Source of the DNA: Acidobacteriaceae bacterium | GTDB lineage: Bacteria > Acidobacteriota > Terriglobia > Bryobacterales > Bryobacteraceae | NCBI GenBank assembly: GCA_019240475.1 | Contig: JAFAYI010000029.1 | Span: 310,001 to 374,000, forward strand | Direction: 5' to 3' | DNA length: 64,000 nt | Shown here: positions 52,653 through 60,731 of the stretch, in pieces | Layout: each line of letters begins with the position of its first letter | Numbering within the stretch: position 1 is the first letter of the stretch | The notes under the pieces: generated by a model | Told to the model about the DNA's origin: nothing | Databases searched by the model: none | The model's input: only the letters and a program-made list of their open reading frames with translations | Made by a program: the position numbers and the translations under genes

Positions 52653-53165
52653 TCACAACTCCAGCATGCCTTCCGGCAGCTCTACCCGGATTCTGCGCGC
52701 CCTTAAATCCACCTCACGGCAGATCGCCGGAACAAAGGGAACCAGAACCTCCCGCCCTTTCACCGTCAACTGCATCAGCGGCGGGCCGCCGCAGGCCATC
52801 CAGCTCTCCAACCGGCCTAACTCCGCGCCGGTCGAGGCATCCACCAGCACGCACCCGATAAGGTCGGATTCGAAGAACTGGCCCGCAGGCAATCGCCCGC
52901 GGTCTTGCTCGGGAATCCAAAGATCCGCGCCGCGGAAGCGCTCCGCATCGCCAATCGAATCCACTCCGCGAAACTTCAGAACCCAATCCCCGGCGTGCGC
53001 CCATGCGTCGGCGATCTCCACCGCCACGTCGGCCCCATCGGCCAACCGTGCCTGCGCGCGCTTCAATCCTTCCAGCCTGCCAGGCACGTCCGTCAGCGAC
53101 TTCGCCAGAACCTCGCCCCGGTTTCCTCGCGGCCGCAGGATTTCGGCGATCGTTACTCTACTCAA
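52653..53165 (-). CDS. rimM: Ribosome maturation factor RimM
   Basis: The 170-aa protein has the RimM N-terminal barrel ([20 protein letters not shown]) and the PRC-barrel part ([40 protein letters not shown]). It helps fold the 30S head and binds S19. The start GTG/ATG at 53165 overlaps the end of the KH-domain gene by 8 bp. The C-terminal tail is shorter than in E. coli. Confidence 0.93.
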   Translation of the reverse strand: MSRVTIAEILRPRGNRGEVLAKSLTDVPGRLEGLKRAQARLADGADVAVEIADAWAHAGDWVLKFRGVDSIGDAERFRGADLWIPEQDRGRLPAGQFFESDLIGCVLVDASTGAELGRLESWMACGGPPLMQLTVKGREVLVPFVPAICREVDLRARRIRVELPEGMLEL

Positions 53166-53406
53166 GAATTTCGAGCGAGAACCGGCGATTCAATTTCGTG
53201 CCTACCGCCCCTAAGAGCGTTCGAATCGAGCGAGCCGTGCGCCCCTGCTTGCCGATCACCTTCCCGAGATCGCCTTCCGCTACGCGCAACTCGAACACTG
53301 TTGCGTGTTCGCCCGCAATCTCGTTTACCACCACCCCGCCAGGCGTGTCTACAAGCGCCTTGGCGATCTCTTCTACCAGCGTCTTCACGCCGTTGCTGTC
53401 ATTCAT
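53158..53406 (-). CDS. khpA: KH-domain RNA-binding protein KhpA
   Basis: The 82-aa protein is a single KH domain: [20 protein letters not shown], then [20 protein letters not shown] with the RNA-binding GxxG loop (GKQG). KhpA proteins (formerly YlqC) bind RNA, with KhpB partner, and affect cell division and small RNAs in Firmicutes. It lies between rpsP and rimM, the conserved location. Confidence 0.95.
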   Translation of the reverse strand: MNDSNGVKTLVEEIAKALVDTPGGVVVNEIAGEHATVFELRVAEGDLGKVIGKQGRTARSIRTLLGAVGTKLNRRFSLEILE

Positions 53407-53478
53407 CGCAATACCTGGTGCCCCGCCCTCGGCGAGTCTGACGTCTTAAACTCTCGCTTTTCCCGTGCGTGGTTTGTC

Positions 53479-53739
53479 TTACGCCGTAGCCGGCGCCTGC
53501 ACAGGGTTCGCTTTCAACAACCGGTTGACGGTCTCGGAGGGCTGCGCTCCGTTCTTGATCCAATACTCGATCCGCTCGTGGTTCAAATGCACCTGTGCCG
53601 GTTTCGCAATCGGGCTGTAGTGCCCGACAATCTCTACCGAGCGGCTGTTCCGAGCCCGGTCCCTATCTATCACCACCACGCGATACGTGGGTTTCTTCTT
53701 GGCGCCAAAACGCGCCAGGCGAATTGCTAACATCGTCAA
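53479..53739 (-). CDS. rpsP: 30S ribosomal protein S16
   Basis: The 86-aa protein starts with LAIRLARFGAKKKPTYRVVV and continues with DRDRARNSRSVEIVGHYSPI and HLNHERIEYWIKNGAQPSET, the S16 pattern. It is required for 30S assembly. It is preceded by ffh (66 bp) and followed by khpA (72 bp). Confidence 0.98.
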   Translation of the reverse strand: MTMLAIRLARFGAKKKPTYRVVVIDRDRARNSRSVEIVGHYSPIAKPAQVHLNHERIEYWIKNGAQPSETVNRLLKANPVQAPATA

Positions 53740-53805
53740 CCTTTTCTTTTATATTGTTACAAACTTTGGGCCGAAACCTCACCGCCAGGTTAACGTGCCC
53801 GGGAT

Positions 53806-55173
53806 TTAAAACCCCGGCAACCCTGGAAGTTTCATCTTCGCCAGCTTCTTTCCCAGGAACCCGCCCTGGCTGGTGAAGCTCTTCATCATTTTACGCGCTT
53901 GCGCGTATTGTTTCAGCAGATTGTTTACGTCCTGCACGCTCGTGCCGCTGCCCTTCGCAATACGCCGCCGCCGCGAACCGTTAATCAGCAAATGATTGCG
54001 CCGCTCTTTAGGCGTCATCGAATCGATGATCGCCACCACCCGGTCCATCTCTTTCTCGGTGTCTTTGTCGTTCAGCTTGGCGTCTTTAAATTCCTTCAAC
54101 GGTCCGACCTTCGGAATCATGTCCAGCAGGCCCCCCAGCGATCCCAGCTTCCGAACCTGTTTGATCTGGTCGCGGAAATCCTCGAGCGTGAAATCGTCGC
54201 CGAGCAGCTTCTCCTGCATCTTCTCGGCGGTCTTTTGATCGATCGTCTCCTGGACTTTATCGATCAACGACAGCACATCGCCCATGCCCAAAATGCGCGA
54301 CGCCACGCGGTCCGGATGAAACGCCTCGAGCGCATCCGTCTTTTCACCGACGCCTACAAACTTCAAGGGCTGACCCGTAATCGACCGGATTGAAAGCGCC
54401 GCGCCGCCACGCGCGTCACCGTCCATCTTGGTCAGGATCACGCCCGTGATCCCCAGCCGTTTGTGAAATTCGTCCGCCGAGCGAACCGCGTCCTGCCCTG
54501 TCATGGCGTCCGCCACGAACAGAATTTCGGTCGGCCCGAGCGCTTCCTTCAACTCATGCAATTCCTGCATTAACTGGTCATCTATATGTTGGCGTCCCGC
54601 CGTATCCACCAACAGCACGTCCCGGCCGGTCTGCATCGCCTCCCGGCGCGCCGAGCGCGCCAGCTCTAGCGGCTTCGTCTCTTCCGCCGTGCCCTCGTAT
54701 ATAGGAGTCGAGACGTTCTTGGCCAGAAGGCTCAATTGGCGCCGCGCCGCCGGGCGATACACGTCCACCGAAACCAGCTCGGGCCGGTTGCCTTCTTTCG
54801 CCAGAAACCGCGCGAGCTTCGCCGCGCTTGTGGTCTTTCCCGAACCCTGCAATCCGACAATCAGCACCACGGTCGGGGGCTCGTTGGCGAATCGCAGCCG
54901 AGAAGTGTGGGCGCCGAGCATTTTGACCAGTTCGTCGCGCACGATCTTCACCACCTGCTGGCCTGGCGAAAGCGCCGTCAGCACTTCCTCGCCCATCGCC
55001 TTCTGCTTAACGTCTTCTATAAACTGCTTGACGACTTTGAAATGAACATCGGCCTCTAGCAGCGCGACGCGGATCTCGCGCAGCGCCTCTTCCATATTGG
55101 CCGCGCTGAGCTTTCCCTCGCCACGCAGATTCTTGAAGACCCGCTGTAGCTTATCCGAAAGATTGTCGAACAT
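53806..55173 (-). CDS. ffh: Signal recognition particle protein Ffh
   Basis: The protein is 455 codons from ATG 55173; an in-frame GTG at 55209 is possible but MFDNLSDKLQRVFKNLRG is the usual Ffh start. The NG GTPase has G1 GLQGSGKTTSAAKLARFL, DVYRPAARRQL, G3 DTAGR, and G4 TKMDGDARGGAAL. The Met-rich M domain follows (GMGDVLSLIDKVQETIDQ, then PKVGPLKEF and KMMKSFTSQGGFLG) and binds signal peptides and 4.5S RNA. It heads the ffh-rpsP-khpA-rimM-trmD-rplS-rnhB operon. Confidence 0.97.
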   Translation of the reverse strand: MFDNLSDKLQRVFKNLRGEGKLSAANMEEALREIRVALLEADVHFKVVKQFIEDVKQKAMGEEVLTALSPGQQVVKIVRDELVKMLGAHTSRLRFANEPPTVVLIVGLQGSGKTTSAAKLARFLAKEGNRPELVSVDVYRPAARRQLSLLAKNVSTPIYEGTAEETKPLELARSARREAMQTGRDVLLVDTAGRQHIDDQLMQELHELKEALGPTEILFVADAMTGQDAVRSADEFHKRLGITGVILTKMDGDARGGAALSIRSITGQPLKFVGVGEKTDALEAFHPDRVASRILGMGDVLSLIDKVQETIDQKTAEKMQEKLLGDDFTLEDFRDQIKQVRKLGSLGGLLDMIPKVGPLKEFKDAKLNDKDTEKEMDRVVAIIDSMTPKERRNHLLINGSRRRRIAKGSGTSVQDVNNLLKQYAQARKMMKSFTSQGGFLGKKLAKMKLPGLPGF

Positions 55174-55617
55174 GCGTTTTGCTTGAGAGGAGTTTTCGAG
55201 CGCGAACACGCACTCCTCGCTCAGGAAAGGAACCTACCCTCCCGAGTATATCGAAGGCGCGGACCGATACGGAATCCACCCTGAAACGCCAGACCCAAAA
55301 TGAGCCGGTCACAAAAATATCGGAAAAATCTTATCCCTGTAAATTCAACGACTTATAGCAAAATTTACCAGGTAAAACGGGGGTTCCCGAAGGTAGCTTC
55401 GGTGCGAAAGGAATCGCATGATACCTCCTATCGTTCCCGTCGCTCTGACCATCGCTCTCCGGCTCATCTTCGGTTAACCCCGCATAACTTTTCTGCGCCG
55501 ACAGAATCGGGATCGCAGCCGGGAGCTTTCCTGCCTGCCACACTGTGCAAACAATCCTATGGTATTACCCTCCGCTGGGTGGTAAAGTGTGGAAAACAAG
55601 CTTTTTTAGGAACGGCT
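55174..55617. other. Intergenic control region between ffh and the CHAT gene
   Basis: No gene is supported here, although the CHAT frame stays open upstream to 55300. The sequence turns AT-richer than its surroundings. It holds an inverted TTACC (55565-55569) / GGTAA (55581-55585) and a T6 run just before the ribosome site of the CHAT gene. Divergent promoters for ffh and the CHAT operon must lie here, but no near-consensus site was found. Confidence 0.5.
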
Positions 55618-58068
55618 TTGCCACCCCTCAATAGCCGTAAGCGGTCGCTGGTTGGGCGTCTGCTAAAGGCGGTTTGTGCGCTGAATGTGCTGTGCGGCCT
55701 GCTCCATGCCGGCCAAACTCAGCAGAATTCCGCTGTCCTCAAGCAAATCGATGCGGTTATCGATGAAGGCAGAAAACTGCGCATGGCCGGGAATTCCGGG
55801 CCGGCGCTCGAAAAACTAACCGCAGCCGCTCACTTGGCGCACAGCGTGGGCGATCTCGATCGCGAATCGATCGCGCTTCGCGAAAGCAGCACCTGCAACC
55901 TCTTCTTATTTCAATATCGGGAAGCTCTCAGCCTGGCTCAAGCCTCTAGAACACTCGCGATTCAGGCGAAGGATGAGACGGCAGCCGGCGCGGCTGCGAT
56001 GATTCTTTGCGCCATCTATATCCGGTTGGGCGACCTCCCGTTGGCCGAAAAAGAATCCAAGGAAGAAATTCGGCTGCTTGCGAATTCCCCTCGCAAAGAT
56101 TTCTACGCGAAAGCGCTCCTGAATCAAGCCCTGCTCGACAAGCAAGCGGGTCGAAGCGTTGAGGGAGCGCAATGGGCGCGCCGCGCCGTCGACGCCGCGC
56201 GCCAGGCGAACTTGAAGCCGGTCGAGGGCCTTGCTTGGGACGCTCTGGGCCTTCTGCTTCTCAATGCGAAGCAACTCGCCGATTCCGAAAATGCGCTCAA
56301 CACTTCCGTCTCCATTCAAAGGTCTCTTAAGGACACGGACAATATTGCTGTGACCTATGAACATCTGGCGGAGCTCAATCTGGCGAAGAATAATTACTCC
56401 TCGGCGCTCAATTTTATCGACCAAGCCTTCAGCGCACACAGCCCTTTCTTCAAGACAAATGCGCAATATTATCCCGTTCATGTCCGTGCTCAAATCCTGC
56501 TCGGCCTGGGACGCACTCGCGAAGCTTTACTCGAATTTCGTCGCGCAGTGGACTTGGCGACGGAATGGCGAGCCGGCGCATTACCAGGAGATGTCACCAG
56601 CACTTCGACGGTGGCTCAGTTGCACGACGTCTACCAGGATTATGCGGAATTCGCAGCCACGCTAGCGCTTAAAGACCACGATTCCGCGCTCCTTCGCCAG
56701 GGTCTCGAAGCCATCGCCGAAAATCGGGCGGCTAGCCTTCGTGAACAATTAGCCCGTTCGCTTGACGAAAATCTGATCCTGCCGCCGGAATATTTCAAGC
56801 TTGTTTCCGCGCTCCAAAAAGAACAGGCCGGCGTCACGCTCGGGGAAAAACCTCAGGATCATGAGGCGAAACTCCGTGAAATCCGGCTCCAGCTTAGCGA
56901 CTTAGAGAATAGAATTGGCTTAAAGCCGCTCGACAACTCACCGAGACTAGAGAATAATTCACGTAGGAATTCACTTAGAAGTATTCAAGCTAGATTAAGC
57001 ACAACGGAGGTGCTGCTCAGCTTTTGCCTGGGCAAGCGCAAATCGTTTGTGTGGGCGGTAACGGGGGAGAGCGTGAACCTGTATGAGTTGCCGGACGAAA
57101 CCGTGATTGGCAATCAAGCCAAGGCCTTCACTTCGGCCGTCCGCGAGAATCGCGACTTCCTCGCGCCCGGACGAGATCTCAGCCAAACTCTGCTCGGCAA
57201 ACTCAGCACCCGCCTCTGGAATAAACACGATTGGCTCATTACCGCCGACGGCGCCTTACTCGACGGCGTCCCCTTCTCGGCTCTTCCGGTGGGTGGCGAA
57301 AACGGCTCTCTTTCGGCGTCGCATAGCGTCCGGCTGCTGCCGAGCGAGCTGTTGCTCCTTCAGCCCACGCCGCCCAAGCCCGCGCCTATGTTCGTCGGCG
57401 TAGCGGACCCGGTTTACAATTTGGCCGATGCGCGGCGCTCCGACGCCCTACCATTGGTCAAGGCCAATCACGCTGGCTCGGCGACCGTTCTCGCGCGTCT
57501 GGCCGGCAGCGGCCGCGAGGTAAAGGCTGCGGCCGATAGCAGCGGTCTCGCCAATGCTGATCTGCTGACCGGCCCGCGCGCCACCGGCGACGCTCTGCGC
57601 CATGCCACCGTTCAGCGGCCCGAAGTGGTCCACTTCGCTGTCCATGTCGTCAGTCCCGAAGCGCGCCCCGAAGAGGCGGCGCTCGCCTTAAGCCTGACGC
57701 CTGACGGCATGCCCGAGCTCCTCACGCCCGAAGCCATCGCCACCTACCGCGTGCCGGGAAGCCTGGTAGTAATGAGCGGCTGCGACTCCGAACAGGGAAA
57801 AATGCTGCCTAGCGCCGGACTGGTTGGCCTCAGCCGCGCCTGGCTCTTGGCTGGAGCAGCCGCCGTCGTCGTTAGCGCCTGGCCCACTCCCGATGATTCG
57901 GGCAAGTTCTTCTCTTCGTTCTATGCCCACTTTCAACAACACTCCGGACCTTTGCCCAAGCGCGCAGCCGCCGCTTTGGCCGAGGCGCAATTAGATATGC
58001 AGCGAGGCGTGGGGTATCGGAGTTCGCCTTCGCTGTGGGCCGCTTATTCGATCATTTCAAAGGAGTGA
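55618..58068 (+). CDS. CHAT-domain (caspase-like) protease with TPR repeats, exported or membrane-tethered
   Basis: From TTG 55618 (ribosome site AGGA six bases upstream) the protein is 816 aa. It starts with a signal-like stretch (RKRSLVGRLLKAVCALNVL, ending LLHAGQTQ), then about six helix-pair repeats of TPR type (residues about 40-300; GDLPLAEKESKEEI, KLAD-like ADSENALNTSVSIQ, NNYSSALNFIDQAF). A coiled stretch leads to a C-terminal CHAT domain (about 470-816) with catalytic His676 in VVHFAVHVV and Cys722 in VMSGCDSEQG. The family dyad is thus intact. The next gene, an ECF sigma factor, starts 10 bp after its stop, and an anti-sigma-like gene follows. Targets are unknown; a role in releasing the sigma factor is hypothesised. 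Confidence 0.88.
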   Translation: MPPLNSRKRSLVGRLLKAVCALNVLCGLLHAGQTQQNSAVLKQIDAVIDEGRKLRMAGNSGPALEKLTAAAHLAHSVGDLDRESIALRESSTCNLFLFQYREALSLAQASRTLAIQAKDETAAGAAAMILCAIYIRLGDLPLAEKESKEEIRLLANSPRKDFYAKALLNQALLDKQAGRSVEGAQWARRAVDAARQANLKPVEGLAWDALGLLLLNAKQLADSENALNTSVSIQRSLKDTDNIAVTYEHLAELNLAKNNYSSALNFIDQAFSAHSPFFKTNAQYYPVHVRAQILLGLGRTREALLEFRRAVDLATEWRAGALPGDVTSTSTVAQLHDVYQDYAEFAATLALKDHDSALLRQGLEAIAENRAASLREQLARSLDENLILPPEYFKLVSALQKEQAGVTLGEKPQDHEAKLREIRLQLSDLENRIGLKPLDNSPRLENNSRRNSLRSIQARLSTTEVLLSFCLGKRKSFVWAVTGESVNLYELPDETVIGNQAKAFTSAVRENRDFLAPGRDLSQTLLGKLSTRLWNKHDWLITADGALLDGVPFSALPVGGENGSLSASHSVRLLPSELLLLQPTPPKPAPMFVGVADPVYNLADARRSDALPLVKANHAGSATVLARLAGSGREVKAAADSSGLANADLLTGPRATGDALRHATVQRPEVVHFAVHVVSPEARPEEAALALSLTPDGMPELLTPEAIATYRVPGSLVVMSGCDSEQGKMLPSAGLVGLSRAWLLAGAAAVVVSAWPTPDDSGKFFSSFYAHFQQHSGPLPKRAAAALAEAQLDMQRGVGYRSSPSLWAAYSIISKE

Positions 58069-58078
58069 TTCTCATCCT

Positions 58079-58768
58079 ATGGTCGCTACCCAACCGAAAC
58101 TTTCACCGGCGCCGACCGGGGATGGCAACTCACAGAGCCAGGAGGCCCGAGAGAAGCCATCGAAGGGTTTCACACCAGTGGAGTGGGGCGTTTTGGTTGC
58201 TCAAGTGAAAGCCGGCCAGGACGCCGGCATGGAACAGCTCTACAAGCTCTTCAGCCGTGGTATTCGATATTACCTGTGCCGCCAACTGGGTCCTCAGGAG
58301 CTCGAAGACAAAGTACACGACACGTTCCTGATCGTGGTCAACGCGATCAAGCGCGGCGACCTTCGCGAGCCCGAAAGGCTCATGGGCTTCGTTCGCACCG
58401 TGGTGCGGCGCCAGGTCGCCGCTTACATCGAACAGGCGGTCCACACTCGCCGCGAGCAGGCCGACATCGAAACCGGTATCACCGTAGCGGATCGTAAACA
58501 GAATCCAGAACAGGAAGCCATGCTGCGCCAGAAGGCGGAGCTGATGAAGAGCGCTCTGGCGGCTCTCTCGCAACGGGACCGGGATATTCTGGTACGCTTC
58601 TATCTCAAGGAGCAGCCGCAGGAGCAGATCTGCCGCGAGATGGATCTGACCGAAACGCAATTTCGTCTACTCAAATCGCGCGCCAAGGCTAAATTCGGCG
58701 AGATCGGTCGGAAAAAACTGGCCAGCAACGGACTTTTCTCAGTTTTCGTGAGAGCGCAGGCGGGTTAA
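58079..58768 (+). CDS. ECF-type RNA polymerase sigma factor
   Basis: The 229-aa protein has a polar N-terminal extension (1-34), a sigma region 2 (about 45-115; MEQLYKLFSRGIRYYLCRQL, LEDKVHDTFLIVVNAIKRGD), a charged linker, and region 4 (about 155-215; LAALSQRDRDILVRFYLKEQ, PQEQICREMDLTETQFRLLK, SRAKAKFGEI). RDRDIL and the helix-turn-helix DLTETQFRLLKSRAK place it with ECF sigma factors; the spacing is typical. AAGGAG overlaps the CHAT stop. The zinc-finger protein downstream is probably its anti-sigma factor. Target promoters are not known. Confidence 0.9.
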   Translation: MVATQPKLSPAPTGDGNSQSQEAREKPSKGFTPVEWGVLVAQVKAGQDAGMEQLYKLFSRGIRYYLCRQLGPQELEDKVHDTFLIVVNAIKRGDLREPERLMGFVRTVVRRQVAAYIEQAVHTRREQADIETGITVADRKQNPEQEAMLRQKAELMKSALAALSQRDRDILVRFYLKEQPQEQICREMDLTETQFRLLKSRAKAKFGEIGRKKLASNGLFSVFVRAQAG

Positions 58769-58782
58769 TATACACATCTGTT

Positions 58783-59448
58783 ATGGAGATGGAGACCTTC
58801 AGTTCTCCTCACTTTATGCAGAACTCATATCTTACTCATCCGGCAGAGGAAGCGTTGGAGCGCTTCCTTCTGCACCAATGTCCGGAAGACGAACTCTCGG
58901 TCGTCGAGACCCACGTTCTCGCCTGCGACAGCTGCATTTCGCGGCTGGAAGCTCTCGAAACGCAGATCGCGGCGACTAGGATTGCTCTGGAAGAATTAGA
59001 ACGCGAGCGAAAGGTCGCGGTGGCCGCTAGGCAGCACCGCTCTTGGGAGAATTGGCTTTCGATTCCCAACCTTTCCTGGGCAGGCGCGGCAGCCGCCGTG
59101 GTTGCAGCCGGCCTGATCGTCACCCCGCAGCTGGTTCGCCATCAGCAAACGCCCGCCGCCGAAGTCAATCTATCCGCCTATCGCGGCCTTGAAAACGGTG
59201 TCGCCCCAGAGGGCCGACCCCTGCACGTCCACTTTAATTCCGCCGATTTGCCGCAAGGGCCCATCTCCGTTCAATTGGTCAATGACACAGGCGCTGAACT
59301 CTGGAAAGGCTCCGCCGCAGTTCGCCAGGACAAGTTGGAGATCACGGCGCCGAAAATCGCACAGCCGGGTCATTACTTCTTTCGCCTCTACGCCGGAAAC
59401 GTCCAACAGGGCGAACTGCTCCGTGAGTTTGCGTTTCAAGTCAAGTAG
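58783..59448 (+). CDS. Putative zinc-binding anti-sigma factor with one TM helix
   Basis: The 221-aa protein has a ZAS-like metal motif: His19, His44, Cys48, Cys51 (H-x24-H-x3-C-x2-C) within LTHPAEEALERFLLHQ and VETHVLACDSC. A charged helix follows (55-85), then one membrane helix (about 98-117; AGAAAAVVAAGLIVTPQLV) and a periplasmic beta domain (about 128-221) with HVHFNSADLPQGPISVQLVN and PGHYFFRLYAGN. This is the layout of membrane anti-sigma factors. It follows the sigma gene by 14 bp. The outer domain could be the place for signal detection or proteolytic cutting. Confidence 0.82.
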   Translation: MEMETFSSPHFMQNSYLTHPAEEALERFLLHQCPEDELSVVETHVLACDSCISRLEALETQIAATRIALEELERERKVAVAARQHRSWENWLSIPNLSWAGAAAAVVAAGLIVTPQLVRHQQTPAAEVNLSAYRGLENGVAPEGRPLHVHFNSADLPQGPISVQLVNDTGAELWKGSAAVRQDKLEITAPKIAQPGHYFFRLYAGNVQQGELLREFAFQVK

Positions 59449-59490
59449 TGCACAATTGACACGGAAAATCTTACACAGTTTTTCCACAAC

Positions 59491-60126
59491 CTAAAAGACT
59501 CGCCGGTGCAAGCGCTCTAGAGTAAATTTCGCGGTTTCGGCAACCGCCATGACCGCCATCACTCCCGCTTGCACCGGATCTGTTACCACCAGATCCGAGG
59601 CATCCGGAACGCTTCCCGCCATGTTGAGGCTGATAACCAACAGCCCTTCCCTTCGAACCTCCCGCACCGCATTCTCGATATCGCCGCCCATCAACGAACC
59701 GGCTAGCACAAGCGCCCTGGCTCTCGGCAAACGCCGCACCGCGCGCACCGCCGCCGCTAGCGCCGCCTCTCCCACCAGCGGAATCGTGTCCACCGAGATA
59801 TGTTCTCCGCGAATGTTGTGCCGGTCGGCTTCCGAGATCGCTCCGATAGCCACTTGGCCCACCTGCGCTCCGCCGCCCATGATGATGATTCGCTTTCCAT
59901 AGATCTGCTGCAAGGACTCGACCACGCGAACCGAGCGAACCACCTCCAGGCCTTCCAGTTCCAAGCACAACGCTTCCGCGGAACCGGGCAGGTCCAGTTC
60001 CAGAAAAACTCCTGTCCCCTCCGGCCGATCCTCGCTAATCGAGATGGAGCGAATATCGCCGCGGTGCCGCGCGATCACTCCCGTCACCCGGTGCAGCACG
60101 CCCGGCTCGCTCACGGTTACGAGCAT
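59491..60126 (-). CDS. ACT-domain protein, DUF5612-like
   Basis: The protein (211 aa from ATG 60126; an open GTG start at 60195 would overlap kdsC by 40 bp) begins with an ACT-type domain (MLVTVSEPGVLHRVTGVIAR, HRGDIRSISI, VFLELDLPGSAEAL). A Gly-rich C-terminal domain follows: IIIMGGGAQVGQVAIGAISE, HISVDTIPLVGEAALAAAVR, ALVLAGSLMGGDIENAVREV. This pairing matches DUF5612, known from archaea and some bacteria. ACT domains bind amino acids, so ligand sensing is possible. It lies just downstream of kdsC. Confidence 0.8.
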   Translation of the reverse strand: MLVTVSEPGVLHRVTGVIARHRGDIRSISISEDRPEGTGVFLELDLPGSAEALCLELEGLEVVRSVRVVESLQQIYGKRIIIMGGGAQVGQVAIGAISEADRHNIRGEHISVDTIPLVGEAALAAAVRAVRRLPRARALVLAGSLMGGDIENAVREVRREGLLVISLNMAGSVPDASDLVVTDPVQAGVMAVMAVAETAKFTLERLHRRVF

Positions 60127-60155
60127 CAGCCCGGCCTGTCCGGCCGAGGGTTCTT

Positions 60156-60722
60156 TCAGAGCGCCACCTCGTATTTCTTGAGCAGTTCCTCCCACACGCC
60201 CCGCGCCCGAAGCAGCAGCTCGATCACTTCCCTGACCGCGCCAGCCCCTCCGCTCGCCGATGTGAGCGCATGCGCCGAACGCTTCACCTCCGCTCGCGCG
60301 TTCGCCGTCGCGAACGAAAGCCCCACCCGCCGCATAATGACGACGTCCGTGAAATCGTCGCCGATATAGGCCACCTGGTCTCGTGTGACCTTGGCTTCCG
60401 TCATGATCTGCTCAAACAAGGGGATCTTTTCAATATGCCCTTGAAAAATCCAACTCATGCCCACCTGCCGCGCCCGCTCCGCGGTAGCCGGAGATTCACG
60501 CCCGCTGATCACACCGGTCCGAATGTCATACCATCGCAGCCACCGCAGCGCGATTCCGTCCTGCGAATCGAATCCTTTCGTTTCCACCATGTTGCCCTGC
60601 CCATCCGGAACCAGGTAAAGGCGCCCGTCCGTCATCACGCCGTCTACGTCCATCAAGAGCACCTGGATCTGCGCGGCCTTTTTTCGCAGCTCGTCTTCCG
60701 ACAAAGGCGGGTTGAGTTCCAT
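60156..60722 (-). CDS. kdsC: 3-deoxy-D-manno-octulosonate 8-phosphate phosphatase (KdsC-type HAD)
   Basis: The 188-aa HAD phosphatase has the KdsC motifs: LLMDVDGVMTDGRLYL with the nucleophile Asp, ETKGFDSQDGIALRWLRWYD, TGVISGRESPATAERARQVG, and YIGDDFTDVVIMRRVGLSFA. It makes free Kdo for lipopolysaccharide, so the organism probably has a Gram-negative outer membrane with Kdo. The start is 9 bp from the divergent tilS. Other Kdo genes are not in the window. Confidence 0.92.
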   Translation of the reverse strand: MELNPPLSEDELRKKAAQIQVLLMDVDGVMTDGRLYLVPDGQGNMVETKGFDSQDGIALRWLRWYDIRTGVISGRESPATAERARQVGMSWIFQGHIEKIPLFEQIMTEAKVTRDQVAYIGDDFTDVVIMRRVGLSFATANARAEVKRSAHALTSASGGAGAVREVIELLLRARGVWEELLKKYEVAL

Positions 60723-60731
60723 GCGAGTCAG

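Noticed and set aside
55300..55617. N-terminal 106-codon extension of the CHAT protein
   Set aside because: The region has no protein-like pattern; the TTG at 55618 has a proper ribosome site and is followed by a signal-like stretch.
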